Origin: Vibrio sp. SS-MA-C1-2 | GTDB taxonomy: Bacteria > Pseudomonadota > Gammaproteobacteria > Enterobacterales > Vibrionaceae | DNA: 64,000 bases | Assembly (NCBI RefSeq): GCF_021513135.1 | Contig: NZ_CP090981.1 | Span: 2,628,025-2,692,024 of the forward strand | Reading direction: 5' to 3' | In this document: piece after piece, positions 18,573 to 27,429 of the stretch | Layout of the letters: the number at the start of each line of letters is the position of its first letter | How positions within the stretch are numbered: position 1 is the first letter of the stretch | Position numbers and translations under genes: made by a program | Notes under the pieces: model-generated | Told to the model about the DNA's origin: nothing | Database searches by the model: none | What the model saw: only the letters and a program-made list of their open reading frames with translations

Positions 18573-18951
18573 ATTTTTTGATCTAAAAGCTTTCTGGCAG
18601 CTCAATCGATTTGCATTCATTGGCGGTCTTTCGACACTTGTCCATCTCTCTATCGTTAAACTTTATTTTCACTTTATCCCTTCTGTTTCAGAATATACTG
18701 CGAATATTGCGGCGTTTTCAGTGGCTTTTTTTGTCTCCTATTTTGGTCATCGTTACATTACATTTAATAAAGCAGGTTCATTTTGGCGTTTTTTGCTCGT
18801 GGCACTGTTGGGCTTTTTAGTGAATAATTTAATTCTGACTGGGTTATTACAGGCTCAACTGGTTTCAGGTTGGCTATCTGTCACTATCTCGACTCTCTGT
18901 ATGCCAATTATTATCTTTATTTTAGCCAAAGTTTGGGTGTTTAAGTCATGA
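18562..18951 (+). CDS. GtrA-like flippase-type membrane protein
   Basis: Small membrane protein of about 129 residues with four predicted helices, matching the GtrA family proposed to flip undecaprenyl-phosphate-linked sugars made by GtrB. Recognisable parts are FWQLNRFAFIGGLSTLVHL, the SYFGHRYITF loop and the C-terminal LAKVWVF. Start ATG 18562 or 18565, overlapping the end of the GT2 frame by about 10 bp, is preferred to an upstream in-frame codon because family similarity starts at MTKFFDLKAF. It overlaps the next gene by 4 bp. Together the neighbours form a three-component glycan-modification module (GtrB, GtrA and a polytopic transferase). Confidence 0.85.
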   Translation: MMTKFFDLKAFWQLNRFAFIGGLSTLVHLSIVKLYFHFIPSVSEYTANIAAFSVAFFVSYFGHRYITFNKAGSFWRFLLVALLGFLVNNLILTGLLQAQLVSGWLSVTISTLCMPIIIFILAKVWVFKS

Positions 18952-20162
18952 TAAATCCTAATCCAAATTACCCTCGTCCGCCTAAAAGTTTAAGTCATCA
19001 AGAGGTGAAGGAGAGCCCTCCGCGACGAATTTCTCGAGAGTTATTCTTTACAATTGTATCTGCCTATCTATTAAGTCGCATCGCTCTCTATTTTATTGGT
19101 TTAACTGGCGTTGAAGTTTTTGGTACCCCTGACCAAGCTAATTTTATTAATGGCGAGTTAATTTCTGTTCAACACCTTTTTCAAACGGTTTGTCGTTTTG
19201 ATTGTGTCTGGTTTCAACGTATTATTGAACATGGTTATGACACTCATCCTCAATGGTTACGACATGAAAATGGGGCAAATTGGGCGTTTATGCCGCTATA
19301 TCCTTTATTGGCCTCGTTTGTTGCAAAAATAGTGGGTGATACCGCTTTAGCGTTAATTATCGTCACTAACCTCTTTTTTATCGCCAGCCTGTTTGTTATT
19401 ACACTGACGCTTCAGCAATTAAAATTCACCATCAAAAGTATTAAGTTCGCGATCTGGTTTATCGTATTTTCCCCTTATACCGTCTACTCGATGAGTGGTT
19501 ATACTGAGCCGATGTTTATCACTTTTGTCTCAGCACTTTTTTTATTTTGTTATCAACGTCAATGGTTATGGGTGGCTGTTTTTGGTTGTTTAGCGGCGGT
19601 AACTCGTAACTTAGGGGTCATGTTAGTCTTCCCTGTTTTATGGATTGCCATTAGTTTTTATGGCATTAACGCTTTTCTGCAATTTTCTACGCAAGCCATC
19701 AAGATCATTGCCGTACTTTGGGTTATTCCACTGGGCTTTTTCAGCTATATGCTTTATCTCTACTATTTAACAGGCGATGGATTGGCATTTGGTCATATTC
19801 AAATAGCTTGGGGGCGAGAACTTCATGGCCCTATTTATTGGTTAAGTTATGGCTTTGAACGTGGTGGTGCTAAACTTTATCTTGCTCTAGCATCAATTAT
19901 CGGACTCAGTTTAAATCTATATCTGGTGGTAAAAAGGTTTTATGCTGAAGCGATATTTATGTTTATAGCGTTGATCTTGCCGTTATCTTCAGGCGTGAAT
20001 GCGATGCCTCGTTATATCTTTGGGCTATACCCTGCTTTTTTGGCTATTATTTTATTGGTAGAACAAAGATCAAAACTAACAACACCTCTACTCTGTATTG
20101 GTAGTGTTATCAGTGGATTTATCACTATCGCTTTTTTTACTCATCAATTTTTTGCTGTTTAA
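18948..20162 (+). CDS. Polytopic GT-C glycosyltransferase (PIG-V/mannosyltransferase-like)
   Basis: Membrane protein of 404 residues with about eight to ten helices. The first loop contains FDCVWFQRIIEHGYD (about residue 84) followed by WAFMPLYP, a pattern typical of PIG-V/GT-C transferases that take sugar from a polyprenyl-phosphate donor. Its position after GtrB- and GtrA-like genes suggests it is the periplasmic transferase of the module, moving the flipped sugar to an unknown acceptor such as lipopolysaccharide. If the GT2 gene is truly broken, this enzyme would lack its donor. The start overlaps gtrA by 4 bp. Confidence 0.7.
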   Translation: MINPNPNYPRPPKSLSHQEVKESPPRRISRELFFTIVSAYLLSRIALYFIGLTGVEVFGTPDQANFINGELISVQHLFQTVCRFDCVWFQRIIEHGYDTHPQWLRHENGANWAFMPLYPLLASFVAKIVGDTALALIIVTNLFFIASLFVITLTLQQLKFTIKSIKFAIWFIVFSPYTVYSMSGYTEPMFITFVSALFLFCYQRQWLWVAVFGCLAAVTRNLGVMLVFPVLWIAISFYGINAFLQFSTQAIKIIAVLWVIPLGFFSYMLYLYYLTGDGLAFGHIQIAWGRELHGPIYWLSYGFERGGAKLYLALASIIGLSLNLYLVVKRFYAEAIFMFIALILPLSSGVNAMPRYIFGLYPAFLAIILLVEQRSKLTTPLLCIGSVISGFITIAFFTHQFFAV

Positions 20163-20302
20163 GTCACTTGGTTTCAAGAAGACCGAGAATCATATAAATT
20201 CTGATTCTTCTCGCAATATCAAAAACCGAATTTACATAACAAAATGGCAACACCCTCTGGTATGATATTGTCATAACTTATACTTATCTTATAGGATGTT
20301 AG

Positions 20303-21259
20303 ATGCATAATATTGTTTTTTTAGATCGAAAAACCATTCCAGAGTTCATTTCAATTCCAACGCCTGAATTTGAACATCATTGGCAAGCATTTGACAAAAC
20401 CTCACCCAATCAAGTCATTGAGCGAGCAAAAGATGCCACAATTATTATCACCAATAAAGTCATCTTAAATCGTGAGTTGATTGAGCAGCTACCTCATTTA
20501 CAGATGATTGCAATTGCTGCAACAGGAACCAATAATGTCGATTTAGCTTATTGTGCAGAAAAAGGCATTGCCGTTTCAAACATTCGTGGCTATGCCGATA
20601 AAACAGTTCCCGAACATGTCGTGGCGATGATTTTTGCCCTACGCCGAAATTTACTCGCTTATCACAACGACATCAAGAATCAACAGATTTGGCAACAGTG
20701 TGAACAGTTTTGCTTTTTCACTCATCCGATTAAAGATGTGGCCAACTCGACACTTGGAATTATCGGCAGTGGGAGTTTAGGTTCAGCCATTAAAGTGTTA
20801 GCAACCGCTTTGGGTATGAAGGTACTCTTTGCAGAGAGAAAAGGTGCAACTTCATGTCGTGAGGGTTATCTGCCATTTGAACAAGTTCTCGCTGAGTCAG
20901 ATATATTGACACTTCACTGCCCACTAACTGAAAGCACAACAAACTTAATCGACACTGCAGAATTCTCACAAATGAAACCTGAAGCCATTTTAATTAACAC
21001 TGGACGTGGCGGGTTGGTCAACGAAACGGCATTAGTTGAAGCATTAAAGAGTGGCATTATCGCGGGAGCGGGTGTCGATGTTTTTACTCAAGAGCCTGCC
21101 CCCAATGATAATATTTTAGTCCAAAATGCCGATTTACCGAACTTGATTTTGACACCACATGTCGCTTGGGGATCGGAGTCTGCAATTACGACGTTAGTTA
21201 ATCAATTAATCAGCAATATCACTGCATTTGTTGAAGGTAAAGAGCAGAATCGAGTGTAA
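20303..21259 (+). CDS. D-2-hydroxyacid dehydrogenase (HprA/glycerate dehydrogenase-like)
   Basis: NAD(P)-dependent cytoplasmic enzyme of 318 residues reducing 2-oxo acids such as hydroxypyruvate or glyoxylate. It has the Rossmann motif LGIIGSGSLGSAI near residue 151 and the family's catalytic triad: Arg in INTGRGGLVNE, Glu in DVFTQEPAP and His in LTPHVAWGS. The N- and C-terminal parts form the substrate domain. ATG 20303 follows a weak AGGATGT. It stands alone between the glycosyltransferase operon and a repeat. The substrate cannot be read from the sequence; hydroxypyruvate reductase is my best guess. Confidence 0.85.
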   Translation: MHNIVFLDRKTIPEFISIPTPEFEHHWQAFDKTSPNQVIERAKDATIIITNKVILNRELIEQLPHLQMIAIAATGTNNVDLAYCAEKGIAVSNIRGYADKTVPEHVVAMIFALRRNLLAYHNDIKNQQIWQQCEQFCFFTHPIKDVANSTLGIIGSGSLGSAIKVLATALGMKVLFAERKGATSCREGYLPFEQVLAESDILTLHCPLTESTTNLIDTAEFSQMKPEAILINTGRGGLVNETALVEALKSGIIAGAGVDVFTQEPAPNDNILVQNADLPNLILTPHVAWGSESAITTLVNQLISNITAFVEGKEQNRV

Positions 21260-21299
21260 TATTTCAATATATACGTTCAATAATTTGAGTTATTAACAA

Positions 21300-21417
21300 G
21301 CGAAAAGCCAGTAAGAGAAGTCCCAATCATATAGGTATAGTATATGATTGGGGTGAATGAGCGACACCATTACAGTTATAAAATAAAGCCTAGCAGCTTC
21401 AAATATCGAAGGGATAA
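21300..21417 (+). repeat. Intergenic palindromic repeat, degenerate copy (8)
   Basis: The left end is lost. The centre (CCCAATCATATAGGTATAGT then ATATGATTGGGGTGAATGAG) and the right end (AGCCTAGCAGCTTCAAATAT) remain, with an extra segment TTATAAAATAA before the end that is also seen in copies 12 and 15. Confidence 0.75.
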
Positions 21418-21510
21418 AACATATTTAAAGTTTCTTTGACTATTCACCTCTCAAAATAACTGCGTATAATCAAGTTCATACCCCCTTTTGATAATAAGCC
21501 CTTTTAAAAT

Positions 21511-22665
21511 ATGCTCACTACCCCGTATAAATGGATTTCACAGTACCTTTTCGGTTTCTTTTTTGCTTATGGCGTTTATCTGCCTTTTTGGTCGATTTGG
21601 TTTGAAGGTCAGGGGGTTTCGCCTTCAGATATCGGGATTTTAATTGGTACGGGTTTTGCCACCCGTTGTCTATCAAATATGGTATTAACGCCTCGCCTTC
21701 ATAAATTTGAAACGATTATTCCTGCGCTTCGATGGTTAAGTATTTTGAGCTTTATTGTCATTGGTTGTCATCTGTTTATTAGTGGCAGTTTCTGGTTAAT
21801 GATGCTGGCAACGATTATTTTTGGCTTTTTATGTGGCCCAGCGATGCCATTAATGGATGCGTTAACCAATTATTATAATCGCTTAAATATTCTCGATTAT
21901 GGTCGTACCCGCTTATGGGGATCAATTGCCTTTATTGTCGGTTCGACAGCAGTGGGCTTTTTGGTCAAACATTATGGTACAGATATGATTATCTATACGG
22001 CAATGGTCGGTTTTCTATTTGCTATTATTATTAGTTTTATGAAGATCTCACCAGCACCCGTATCTGCTCCTCTTGAGAATAGTGATTCCATAAAACTATC
22101 TACACTACTGAAAGAGCCTAGGACCTTACGTTTTCTTCTTTTGATTTCCTTGATACAAGGGAGCCATGCCGCTTTTTATAGCTTTAGTTCTATTCATTGG
22201 CATGCGGCGGGTCACTCGTCTGAAATCATCGGGTTTCTTTGGGGATTAGGCGTCGTTGCTGAAATATCTCTCTTTATGTATGGTAAGCACCTACTGACTC
22301 GTTTCTCAATTAATACCCTATTTACTATTGCTTCAATTGGCGTAATGGTTCGTTGGGGATTAACCGCATCAACGACTAATTTATCAGCATTGATCATTAT
22401 CCAACTCCTTCATGGTGTCACATTTGCGATGGCGCATATTGCGGCAATTAAATATATTCAACTCGAGCAAGAGAGCAAAACAGTTCCGCTTCAAGCGCTT
22501 TATAATGCCATTCCATTGGGTGCATTTATGGCGGCAATGACAGCGATTAGCGGTTGGGGATATCAATTATGGGGAGCGAATATCTTTTGGTTAATGGCTG
22601 CAATGGGGTTTGCTTCTCTGTTTGTGCGTCTTAAACAGCCACAACAACAGGCGACTACAGAGTAA
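21511..22665 (+). CDS. hcaT: HcaT-like MFS transporter (3-phenylpropionate permease family)
   Basis: Inner-membrane major facilitator with 12 predicted helices over 384 residues, close in length and pattern to E. coli HcaT (379). Shared stretches include FAYGVYLPFWSIWFEG near the start, LDYGRTRLWGSIAFIVGS near residue 127 and LIQGSHAAFYSFSSIHWHAAGHS near 214. No catabolic hca genes lie nearby, so the substrate is uncertain; many Vibrionaceae carry such stand-alone HcaT-like permeases. ATG 21511 has no strong Shine-Dalgarno sequence. Confidence 0.82.
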   Translation: MLTTPYKWISQYLFGFFFAYGVYLPFWSIWFEGQGVSPSDIGILIGTGFATRCLSNMVLTPRLHKFETIIPALRWLSILSFIVIGCHLFISGSFWLMMLATIIFGFLCGPAMPLMDALTNYYNRLNILDYGRTRLWGSIAFIVGSTAVGFLVKHYGTDMIIYTAMVGFLFAIIISFMKISPAPVSAPLENSDSIKLSTLLKEPRTLRFLLLISLIQGSHAAFYSFSSIHWHAAGHSSEIIGFLWGLGVVAEISLFMYGKHLLTRFSINTLFTIASIGVMVRWGLTASTTNLSALIIIQLLHGVTFAMAHIAAIKYIQLEQESKTVPLQALYNAIPLGAFMAAMTAISGWGYQLWGANIFWLMAAMGFASLFVRLKQPQQQATTE

Positions 22666-22815
22666 AGGGGTCTCCCTGTACTTCAAAGACATCAATTAAA
22701 TTAACATAAAATAAAACTCAAAAGTAAGACTTCGGACATAATGAAATCGTTCAATATTTAAACAGTGCAATGATTATGTTAGACTTTGAAAATAATTATG
22801 TAGGAGCTAAAAACC

Positions 22816-23067
22816 ATGAGAAGTGAAATGATAGGTACCAATATAGATCATAAAACTAAAATTGCATTTACCACTATTTGTGATGAAATTGGTTTAACTC
22901 CTTCTGAGGTCATTAAGCTATTTGCCCATACCGTTATTAAGCAAGGAAAAATTCCTTTTGATGTAGAGTTAAATAAACCAAATCGAGACACAATCGCTGC
23001 AATACATGAACTAACTTCAGGTAAAGGACATAAAGCAAATTCTATTGATGATTTAATGAATGGATAA
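22816..23067 (+). CDS. RelB/DinJ-family antitoxin
   Basis: Antitoxin of 83 residues with a RelB/DinJ ribbon-helix-helix N-terminal half (MIGTNIDHKTKIAFTTICDE, then GLTPSEVIKLFAHTV) and an unstructured C-terminal part for toxin binding. It starts at ATG 22816 behind GGAG. The second gene of the pair is a YafQ-like toxin whose start overlaps the antitoxin stop, as in dinJ-yafQ. The antitoxin appears intact although the toxin is out of frame. Confidence 0.85.
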   Translation: MRSEMIGTNIDHKTKIAFTTICDEIGLTPSEVIKLFAHTVIKQGKIPFDVELNKPNRDTIAAIHELTSGKGHKANSIDDLMNG

Positions 23068-23345
23068 AAAAAACAATTTATTTTATTGAGTTCTCTACTC
23101 AATTTAAAAAAGATTTCAAAAAGATTGTAAAGCTACCAATACAAGAAGTTCTAGAAATTGGGGGAATTATCTCGCAACTCCAAAGAGGTGATGTTTTAGA
23201 TGTAAAATATGTCGACCACCCTCTTTCTGGTAATTGGAGTCAATTTCGTGACTGCCATATCAGAGCGGATTTAGTTCTTATTTATAGAATAGATAATAAT
23301 ACCTTACAGTTAGCTAGGATAGGTTCCCATAGTGACCTGTTTTAA
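23060..23345 (+). pseudogene. YafQ/RelE-type mRNA interferase toxin, frameshifted in an A8 run
   Basis: The expected start ATGGAT at 23060 overlaps the antitoxin stop, but a run of eight A (23066-23073) throws it out of frame and it stops at TGA after nine codons. With seven A the frame reads MDKKTIYFIEFSTQFKKDFK and continues for about 94 residues to TAA at 23345. The catalytic region of YafQ is present: a His in YVDHPLSGNW, RDCHIRADLVLIYR, and a C-terminal His in GSHSDLF. No ATG, GTG or TTG restores the downstream frame. The gene is either inactivated or expressed only through slippage on the A run. Confidence 0.82.
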
Positions 23346-23364
23346 TTAAAAATAGTCTTCTCTT

Positions 23365-23486
23365 CTCAAAATAATTGGAGTTGCTAGTAGGCGACAGTGA
23401 GCGAGGTCCCATGAATGTAGGTGTACTACATGATTGGGGCGAACGAGTGTAGCCAACAACCTAGCAACTTCAAGTAAGAAGGGTAT
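23365..23486 (+). repeat. Intergenic palindromic repeat, full copy (9)
   Basis: Full copy: AAAATAATTGGAGTTGCTAG left, CCCATGAATGTAGGTGTAC with mirror ATGATTGGGGCGAACGAG, and CAACAACCTAGCAACTTCAA right, ending AAGGGTAT. It lies between the toxin remnant and the convergent end of yqeA. Confidence 0.92.
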
Positions 23487-23494
23487 AACGATTA

Positions 23495-24397
23495 TTACTT
23501 ATGCACACAAGTACCCGCAGTTTCTGCAAGAACATCTAAGCTCTGCTCTAAAGCACCAATATAGGCACGACCGCCGAAATTAGCAAAATCACAAACCGCT
23601 TCGACTTTAGGTCCCATCGATCCTGCTGGGAATTCATGCTTACTTAACTCTTCGCTAGAAACAACACCCAACGCTTTCTGAGAAGGCTTACCCCAATCAA
23701 GATAAACCGCATCTGCATCGGTTAAAATAAGTAACTTGTCAGCATTAAGCTGTTTGGCCAGTAACGTTGCCGCTAAATCTTTATCGATAACCCCTTCAAC
23801 ACCTCTGAAAGTAGACCCTTCACGGCATACTGGAATACCACCACCACCACAACAGATTACCATTTGGCCCGCTGTTAATAGCGCATCAATAGAAGGCTTA
23901 TCAACAATCGCCATTGGTTTAGGTGAAGCAACGACACGGCGCATATATTCGCCATCTGCTTTCATGATCCAGTGGTTTTTCTCCGCTGCAACATTGGCAT
24001 CTTCTTTGTTATAAACTTGTCCAATAAACTTCGTTGGATCAAGCATGCTTGGATCTTGAGGATCCACCTCGATACGAGTCAAAATAGTTGCAACAGGCGT
24101 TGCTGGTAACAAGTTTTGCAACTCTTGAGCCAGCATATAACCGATCATGCCCTCACTTTCAGCACCGAGTACATCTAATGGATAGGGTGCAACTTTATCA
24201 TAAGCTAAATTTTGTAGTGCTAATAAGCCAACTTGAGGGCCATTACCATGAACGACGGCAACATTGTAATCTTCTGAAATCTTAGCAATAGCTTGTGCAG
24301 CAATTTTGATATTTTCTAATTGGTTTTCAAAAGTCGGTGCATCACCACGACGTAACAGTGCATTACCACCTAAAGCCACAACAACGGTCTGTTTCAT
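23495..24397 (-). CDS. yqeA: Carbamate kinase (YqeA/ArcC-like)
   Basis: Cytoplasmic enzyme of 300 residues that makes ATP from carbamoyl phosphate. The N-terminus VVVALGGNALLRRGDAP and the VVHGNGPQVGLLALQN segment are typical of carbamate kinases, as is the nucleotide-binding end LTDADAVYLDWGKP. It starts at ATG 24397 behind AAGGAATG and is the last gene of the ygeW-ygeX-ygeY-hyuA-yqeA cluster. In that context it would convert carbamoyl phosphate released by the carbamoyltransferase-like YgeW into ATP, an energy-yielding end step under anaerobic conditions (pathway role inferred). Confidence 0.9.
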   Translation of the reverse strand: MKQTVVVALGGNALLRRGDAPTFENQLENIKIAAQAIAKISEDYNVAVVHGNGPQVGLLALQNLAYDKVAPYPLDVLGAESEGMIGYMLAQELQNLLPATPVATILTRIEVDPQDPSMLDPTKFIGQVYNKEDANVAAEKNHWIMKADGEYMRRVVASPKPMAIVDKPSIDALLTAGQMVICCGGGGIPVCREGSTFRGVEGVIDKDLAATLLAKQLNADKLLILTDADAVYLDWGKPSQKALGVVSSEELSKHEFPAGSMGPKVEAVCDFANFGGRAYIGALEQSLDVLAETAGTCVHK

Positions 24398-24498
24398 ATC
24401 TTCATTCCTTATAATCTGTTTTAGTTTTTAATTTTTATCTGTTTGAATTAATAATAAGCTTCACAATAAAATTTTATCTTTTCTCTTCTTTTATCTTT

Positions 24499-25917
24499 TT
24501 ATTCAAAACGTTGACGTGAGAATGCTTGACGATGCAAGAAGTCCCCTGATCCTGCTTTACCTAAGAACGTCCCATCTTGAGCAACTATCTGTCCTTTAGA
24601 TAGAGTAACGGTCGGCCAACCTTGAATATCCATTCCTTCAAATGGTGTATGATCACAATTATCATGTAACTGTTGATGAGAGAGGCAATAATTAGCATTT
24701 GGATCGAAAATCACAATGTCGCCATCACTTCCTATCTCTAGACTGCCTTTTTGAGGATAGATACCAAACAGTTGAGCAGGCTTAGCACTGGTTAAAGAGA
24801 CAAATTGATTTAACGTTAGTCGTCCTTTTGATACACCTTCAGAAAACAAGATTGGCATTCGAGTCTCAACCCCAGGCATTCCATTTGGGCATTGAGTAAA
24901 GTCATGATGGTTTGGCTGCTTTTGTTGTTCAAAATTGAATGAACAGTGATCGGTTGCAACGGTATCTATTTCATTATTGATTAAACCTTGCCATAACTTT
25001 TCACACTCTTCTTTGGCTCTCAAAGGAGGACTAAGAATATATTTAGTCGCATCGGGTTCTTTATATTTATCACTGTCTAATACCAAATATTGTGGGCAAG
25101 TTTCAGACCAAACGGCTTGACCTGATCTTTTCGCCAAATTGATATAATCCAAACCTAATCCGTTAGATAAATGGACAATGTAGAGTGGCGCATCATCGGC
25201 CAGTTTCGCTAAATTGATCATTCGACCAATGGCTTCAGCTTCGCACTCTAATGGACGACTAATCGGATGATATTCAGGTGTGGTTTTCCCTTCTGCTACT
25301 AATTGTGCTTTTCTTGCATTAATTGCCGCATCATTTTCAGGGTGTACTGTCGTTAATGCACCGACTTTATTCAACTGTTCTAACGCTTGATAGGTTTCGC
25401 TATCATTCAATTTATAACCGTAAGTCAAATACAACTTGAAGCTGCTGATCCCTTCATTACTGACCATTTGTTCCATTTCATCAAGGATCTCTTGATCAAT
25501 GTGCTGAATCACACCATGAAAGCTATAATCGATAACGGCACGCTCTTTGGCATGTTCTTTATAAACAGCAAGCTGATGATGTAGCGAGCAGCCTCTAGGA
25601 CCAAACCCCATATGATCGATAATGGTGGTGGTTCCACCGCAAGCGGCTGAACGTGTTCCTGTAAAGAAATCATCACAGCTTTGGGCGATCCCCACATCGA
25701 TATTAAAATGAGTATGAACATCAATACCACCGGGCATAACATAACAGCCTTGTGCATCGATAACGGTCGCTTCTGGGTATTGATTAAGTTGGATTTGAGT
25801 TACAGTTTCAGCAATCTTGCCATTAATGATGACTAAGTCTTGCTGAGATTGTTGCTGACTATCAACGAGAATCCCATTCTTGATAATTGTTATTTGATTA
25901 TGATTCGTTGCAGACAT
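24499..25917 (-). CDS. hyuA: D-hydantoinase/dihydropyrimidinase-like amidohydrolase (HyuA)
   Basis: Cyclic amidohydrolase of 472 residues (HyuA of E. coli is 461) that opens hydantoin- or pyrimidine-type rings. The TIM-barrel metal site is visible: GGIDVHTHFNIDVG (first His pair), SSFKLYLTYGYKLN (carboxylated Lys region), LTTVHPENDA, LYIVHLSNGLG and DTVATDHCSFNFEQQ (metal Asp). The start MSATNHNQ at 25917 is chosen over an ATG ten codons upstream, which lacks a ribosome site. It sits between ygeY and yqeA. The true substrate of this family member is not established. Confidence 0.88.
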   Translation of the reverse strand: MSATNHNQITIIKNGILVDSQQQSQQDLVIINGKIAETVTQIQLNQYPEATVIDAQGCYVMPGGIDVHTHFNIDVGIAQSCDDFFTGTRSAACGGTTTIIDHMGFGPRGCSLHHQLAVYKEHAKERAVIDYSFHGVIQHIDQEILDEMEQMVSNEGISSFKLYLTYGYKLNDSETYQALEQLNKVGALTTVHPENDAAINARKAQLVAEGKTTPEYHPISRPLECEAEAIGRMINLAKLADDAPLYIVHLSNGLGLDYINLAKRSGQAVWSETCPQYLVLDSDKYKEPDATKYILSPPLRAKEECEKLWQGLINNEIDTVATDHCSFNFEQQKQPNHHDFTQCPNGMPGVETRMPILFSEGVSKGRLTLNQFVSLTSAKPAQLFGIYPQKGSLEIGSDGDIVIFDPNANYCLSHQQLHDNCDHTPFEGMDIQGWPTVTLSKGQIVAQDGTFLGKAGSGDFLHRQAFSRQRFE

Positions 25918-26083
25918 GTCGGTTTCCACTTTCGAAAAGACCCACATTATTTATTAGAACAAGAAGAAAGGCAGAGCTATGTTTTTAACAAATAAGTGGG
26001 TAAACAGGTAATGTAAGAGGGCGCAGACTCATTCACCCTCTTACGATAAGCCCTATGATTTCAGGCTTTTTTAGTCGTAATGA

Positions 26084-27304
26084 TTACTTCTGACCTAACT
26101 TGTGTAGGTACATCTGTGGGATAACTGCGTACATTGCTGCACAAGTCACAAGATGTTGCTTCCAAGTTTTCTCGTTTGGCGCATGAGCTTCTGGCTCTTT
26201 ACCAGGACCAAAACCAATGACTGGAATACCATGACGACCCATGATAGATACACCGTTTGTAGAGAATGTCCAACGGTCAACCTTAGGCTTCTCATCAAAT
26301 AGTAGCTCGAAGCTAGACTCTAATGTCTTAGTTGCGATGTGCTCTTCTTCAATTTTCCATGCTGGGAAGTAACACTCTGTAGGGTAAACTAAACCGGTGT
26401 AAGCAGGCTCATCGTAGTTGTACATTGAAACTTTTGCACCAAACTTCTTAACTGCTGGTAAGTTAGCAATCTCTTCAATCGCGCCATTCCAAGTTTCACC
26501 CCAAGTTAGACGACGGTCAATTGAGATTGCACAGCTATCTGCAACCGCACAACGGCTTGGAGATGTGAAGAAGACTTCAGAAACCGTTAATGTACCCTTA
26601 CCTAAGAAATCATCATCGCCTAGGTTGTTTGCTAGTTGCTCAATTTCTGGCAGGATGTGACCCATTTTGAAGATTGCGTTATCACCACGCTCTGGCGCAG
26701 AACCGTGACAGCTGATACCAGCAACATCAACACGGATTTCCATACGGCCACGTTGACCACGGTAGATTTGGCAATCAGTTGGTTCAGTACTTACGACGAA
26801 CTCAGGGCGAATGTTGCTCTCTTCAATCATGTACTGCCAGCATAGGCCGTCACAATCTTCTTCCTGAACAGTACCCGTTACAAGCAGTGTATATTCATCT
26901 TCAAGACCTAAATCTTTAATGATCTTACCTGCATAAACCATTGATGCCATGCCGCCTTCTTGGTCAGACGCACCACGACCACCGATAACTTCGTCATCTT
27001 CCATACCTGTGTACGGGTCAAATTCCCAGTTATCCATGTTACCCACACCAACAGTATCGATATGCGCATCCATGCCAATTAGGTGAGGACCATGACCAAT
27101 CCAACCTAATACGTTACCCATAGGATCGATTTCTACTTTATCAAATCCTACTTTTTCCATCTCTTCTTTGATACGAAGAACAACTTTCTCTTCATCACAG
27201 CTTTCACTTGGAATTGCGATCATATCACGCAAAAATTTAGTCATATCTGCTTTGTAAGACTCTGCCTGTTCTAGTACTTTGTCAAATGGGATAGTTGGTG
27301 TCAT
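26084..27304 (-). CDS. ygeY: YgeY-family M20 peptidase/deacylase
   Basis: Zinc-dependent hydrolase of 406 residues in the M20 (ArgE/DapE/CPG2) superfamily. Metal-site motifs are present: [12 protein letters not shown] (about residues 77-88), [19 protein letters not shown] (about 108-126), [11 protein letters not shown] and the C-terminal [15 protein letters not shown]. The ygeW-ygeX-ygeY-hyuA-yqeA order matches E. coli, where the cluster is linked to an incompletely understood nitrogen-compound catabolism. It starts at ATG 27304 behind AAGGAGAATAAC. Some databases call the family selenium-metabolism hydrolase from neighbourhood; no selenium genes are present here. Confidence 0.92.
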   Translation of the reverse strand: MTPTIPFDKVLEQAESYKADMTKFLRDMIAIPSESCDEEKVVLRIKEEMEKVGFDKVEIDPMGNVLGWIGHGPHLIGMDAHIDTVGVGNMDNWEFDPYTGMEDDEVIGGRGASDQEGGMASMVYAGKIIKDLGLEDEYTLLVTGTVQEEDCDGLCWQYMIEESNIRPEFVVSTEPTDCQIYRGQRGRMEIRVDVAGISCHGSAPERGDNAIFKMGHILPEIEQLANNLGDDDFLGKGTLTVSEVFFTSPSRCAVADSCAISIDRRLTWGETWNGAIEEIANLPAVKKFGAKVSMYNYDEPAYTGLVYPTECYFPAWKIEEEHIATKTLESSFELLFDEKPKVDRWTFSTNGVSIMGRHGIPVIGFGPGKEPEAHAPNEKTWKQHLVTCAAMYAVIPQMYLHKLGQK

Positions 27305-27429
27305 TGTTATTCTCCTTAACTTAATACTGACGGTATTAAGGTGATTTAATTAATAATTATTTTTTAATTTTTTAGTAAATAATGAATGAGTGATGATTAA
27401 AGAACTAACCACCACTTTTTAAACTGAAC

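Noticed and set aside
20180..20215. Terminator hairpin after the GT-C transferase gene
   Set aside because: The arms GAGAATCA and TGATTCTTCTC pair only with a bulge and no T-tract follows.
26040..26072. Plus-strand hairpin with T-tract between ygeY and hyuA
   Set aside because: The stem is only five pairs and faces against the direction of the flanking genes; not supported as a terminator.
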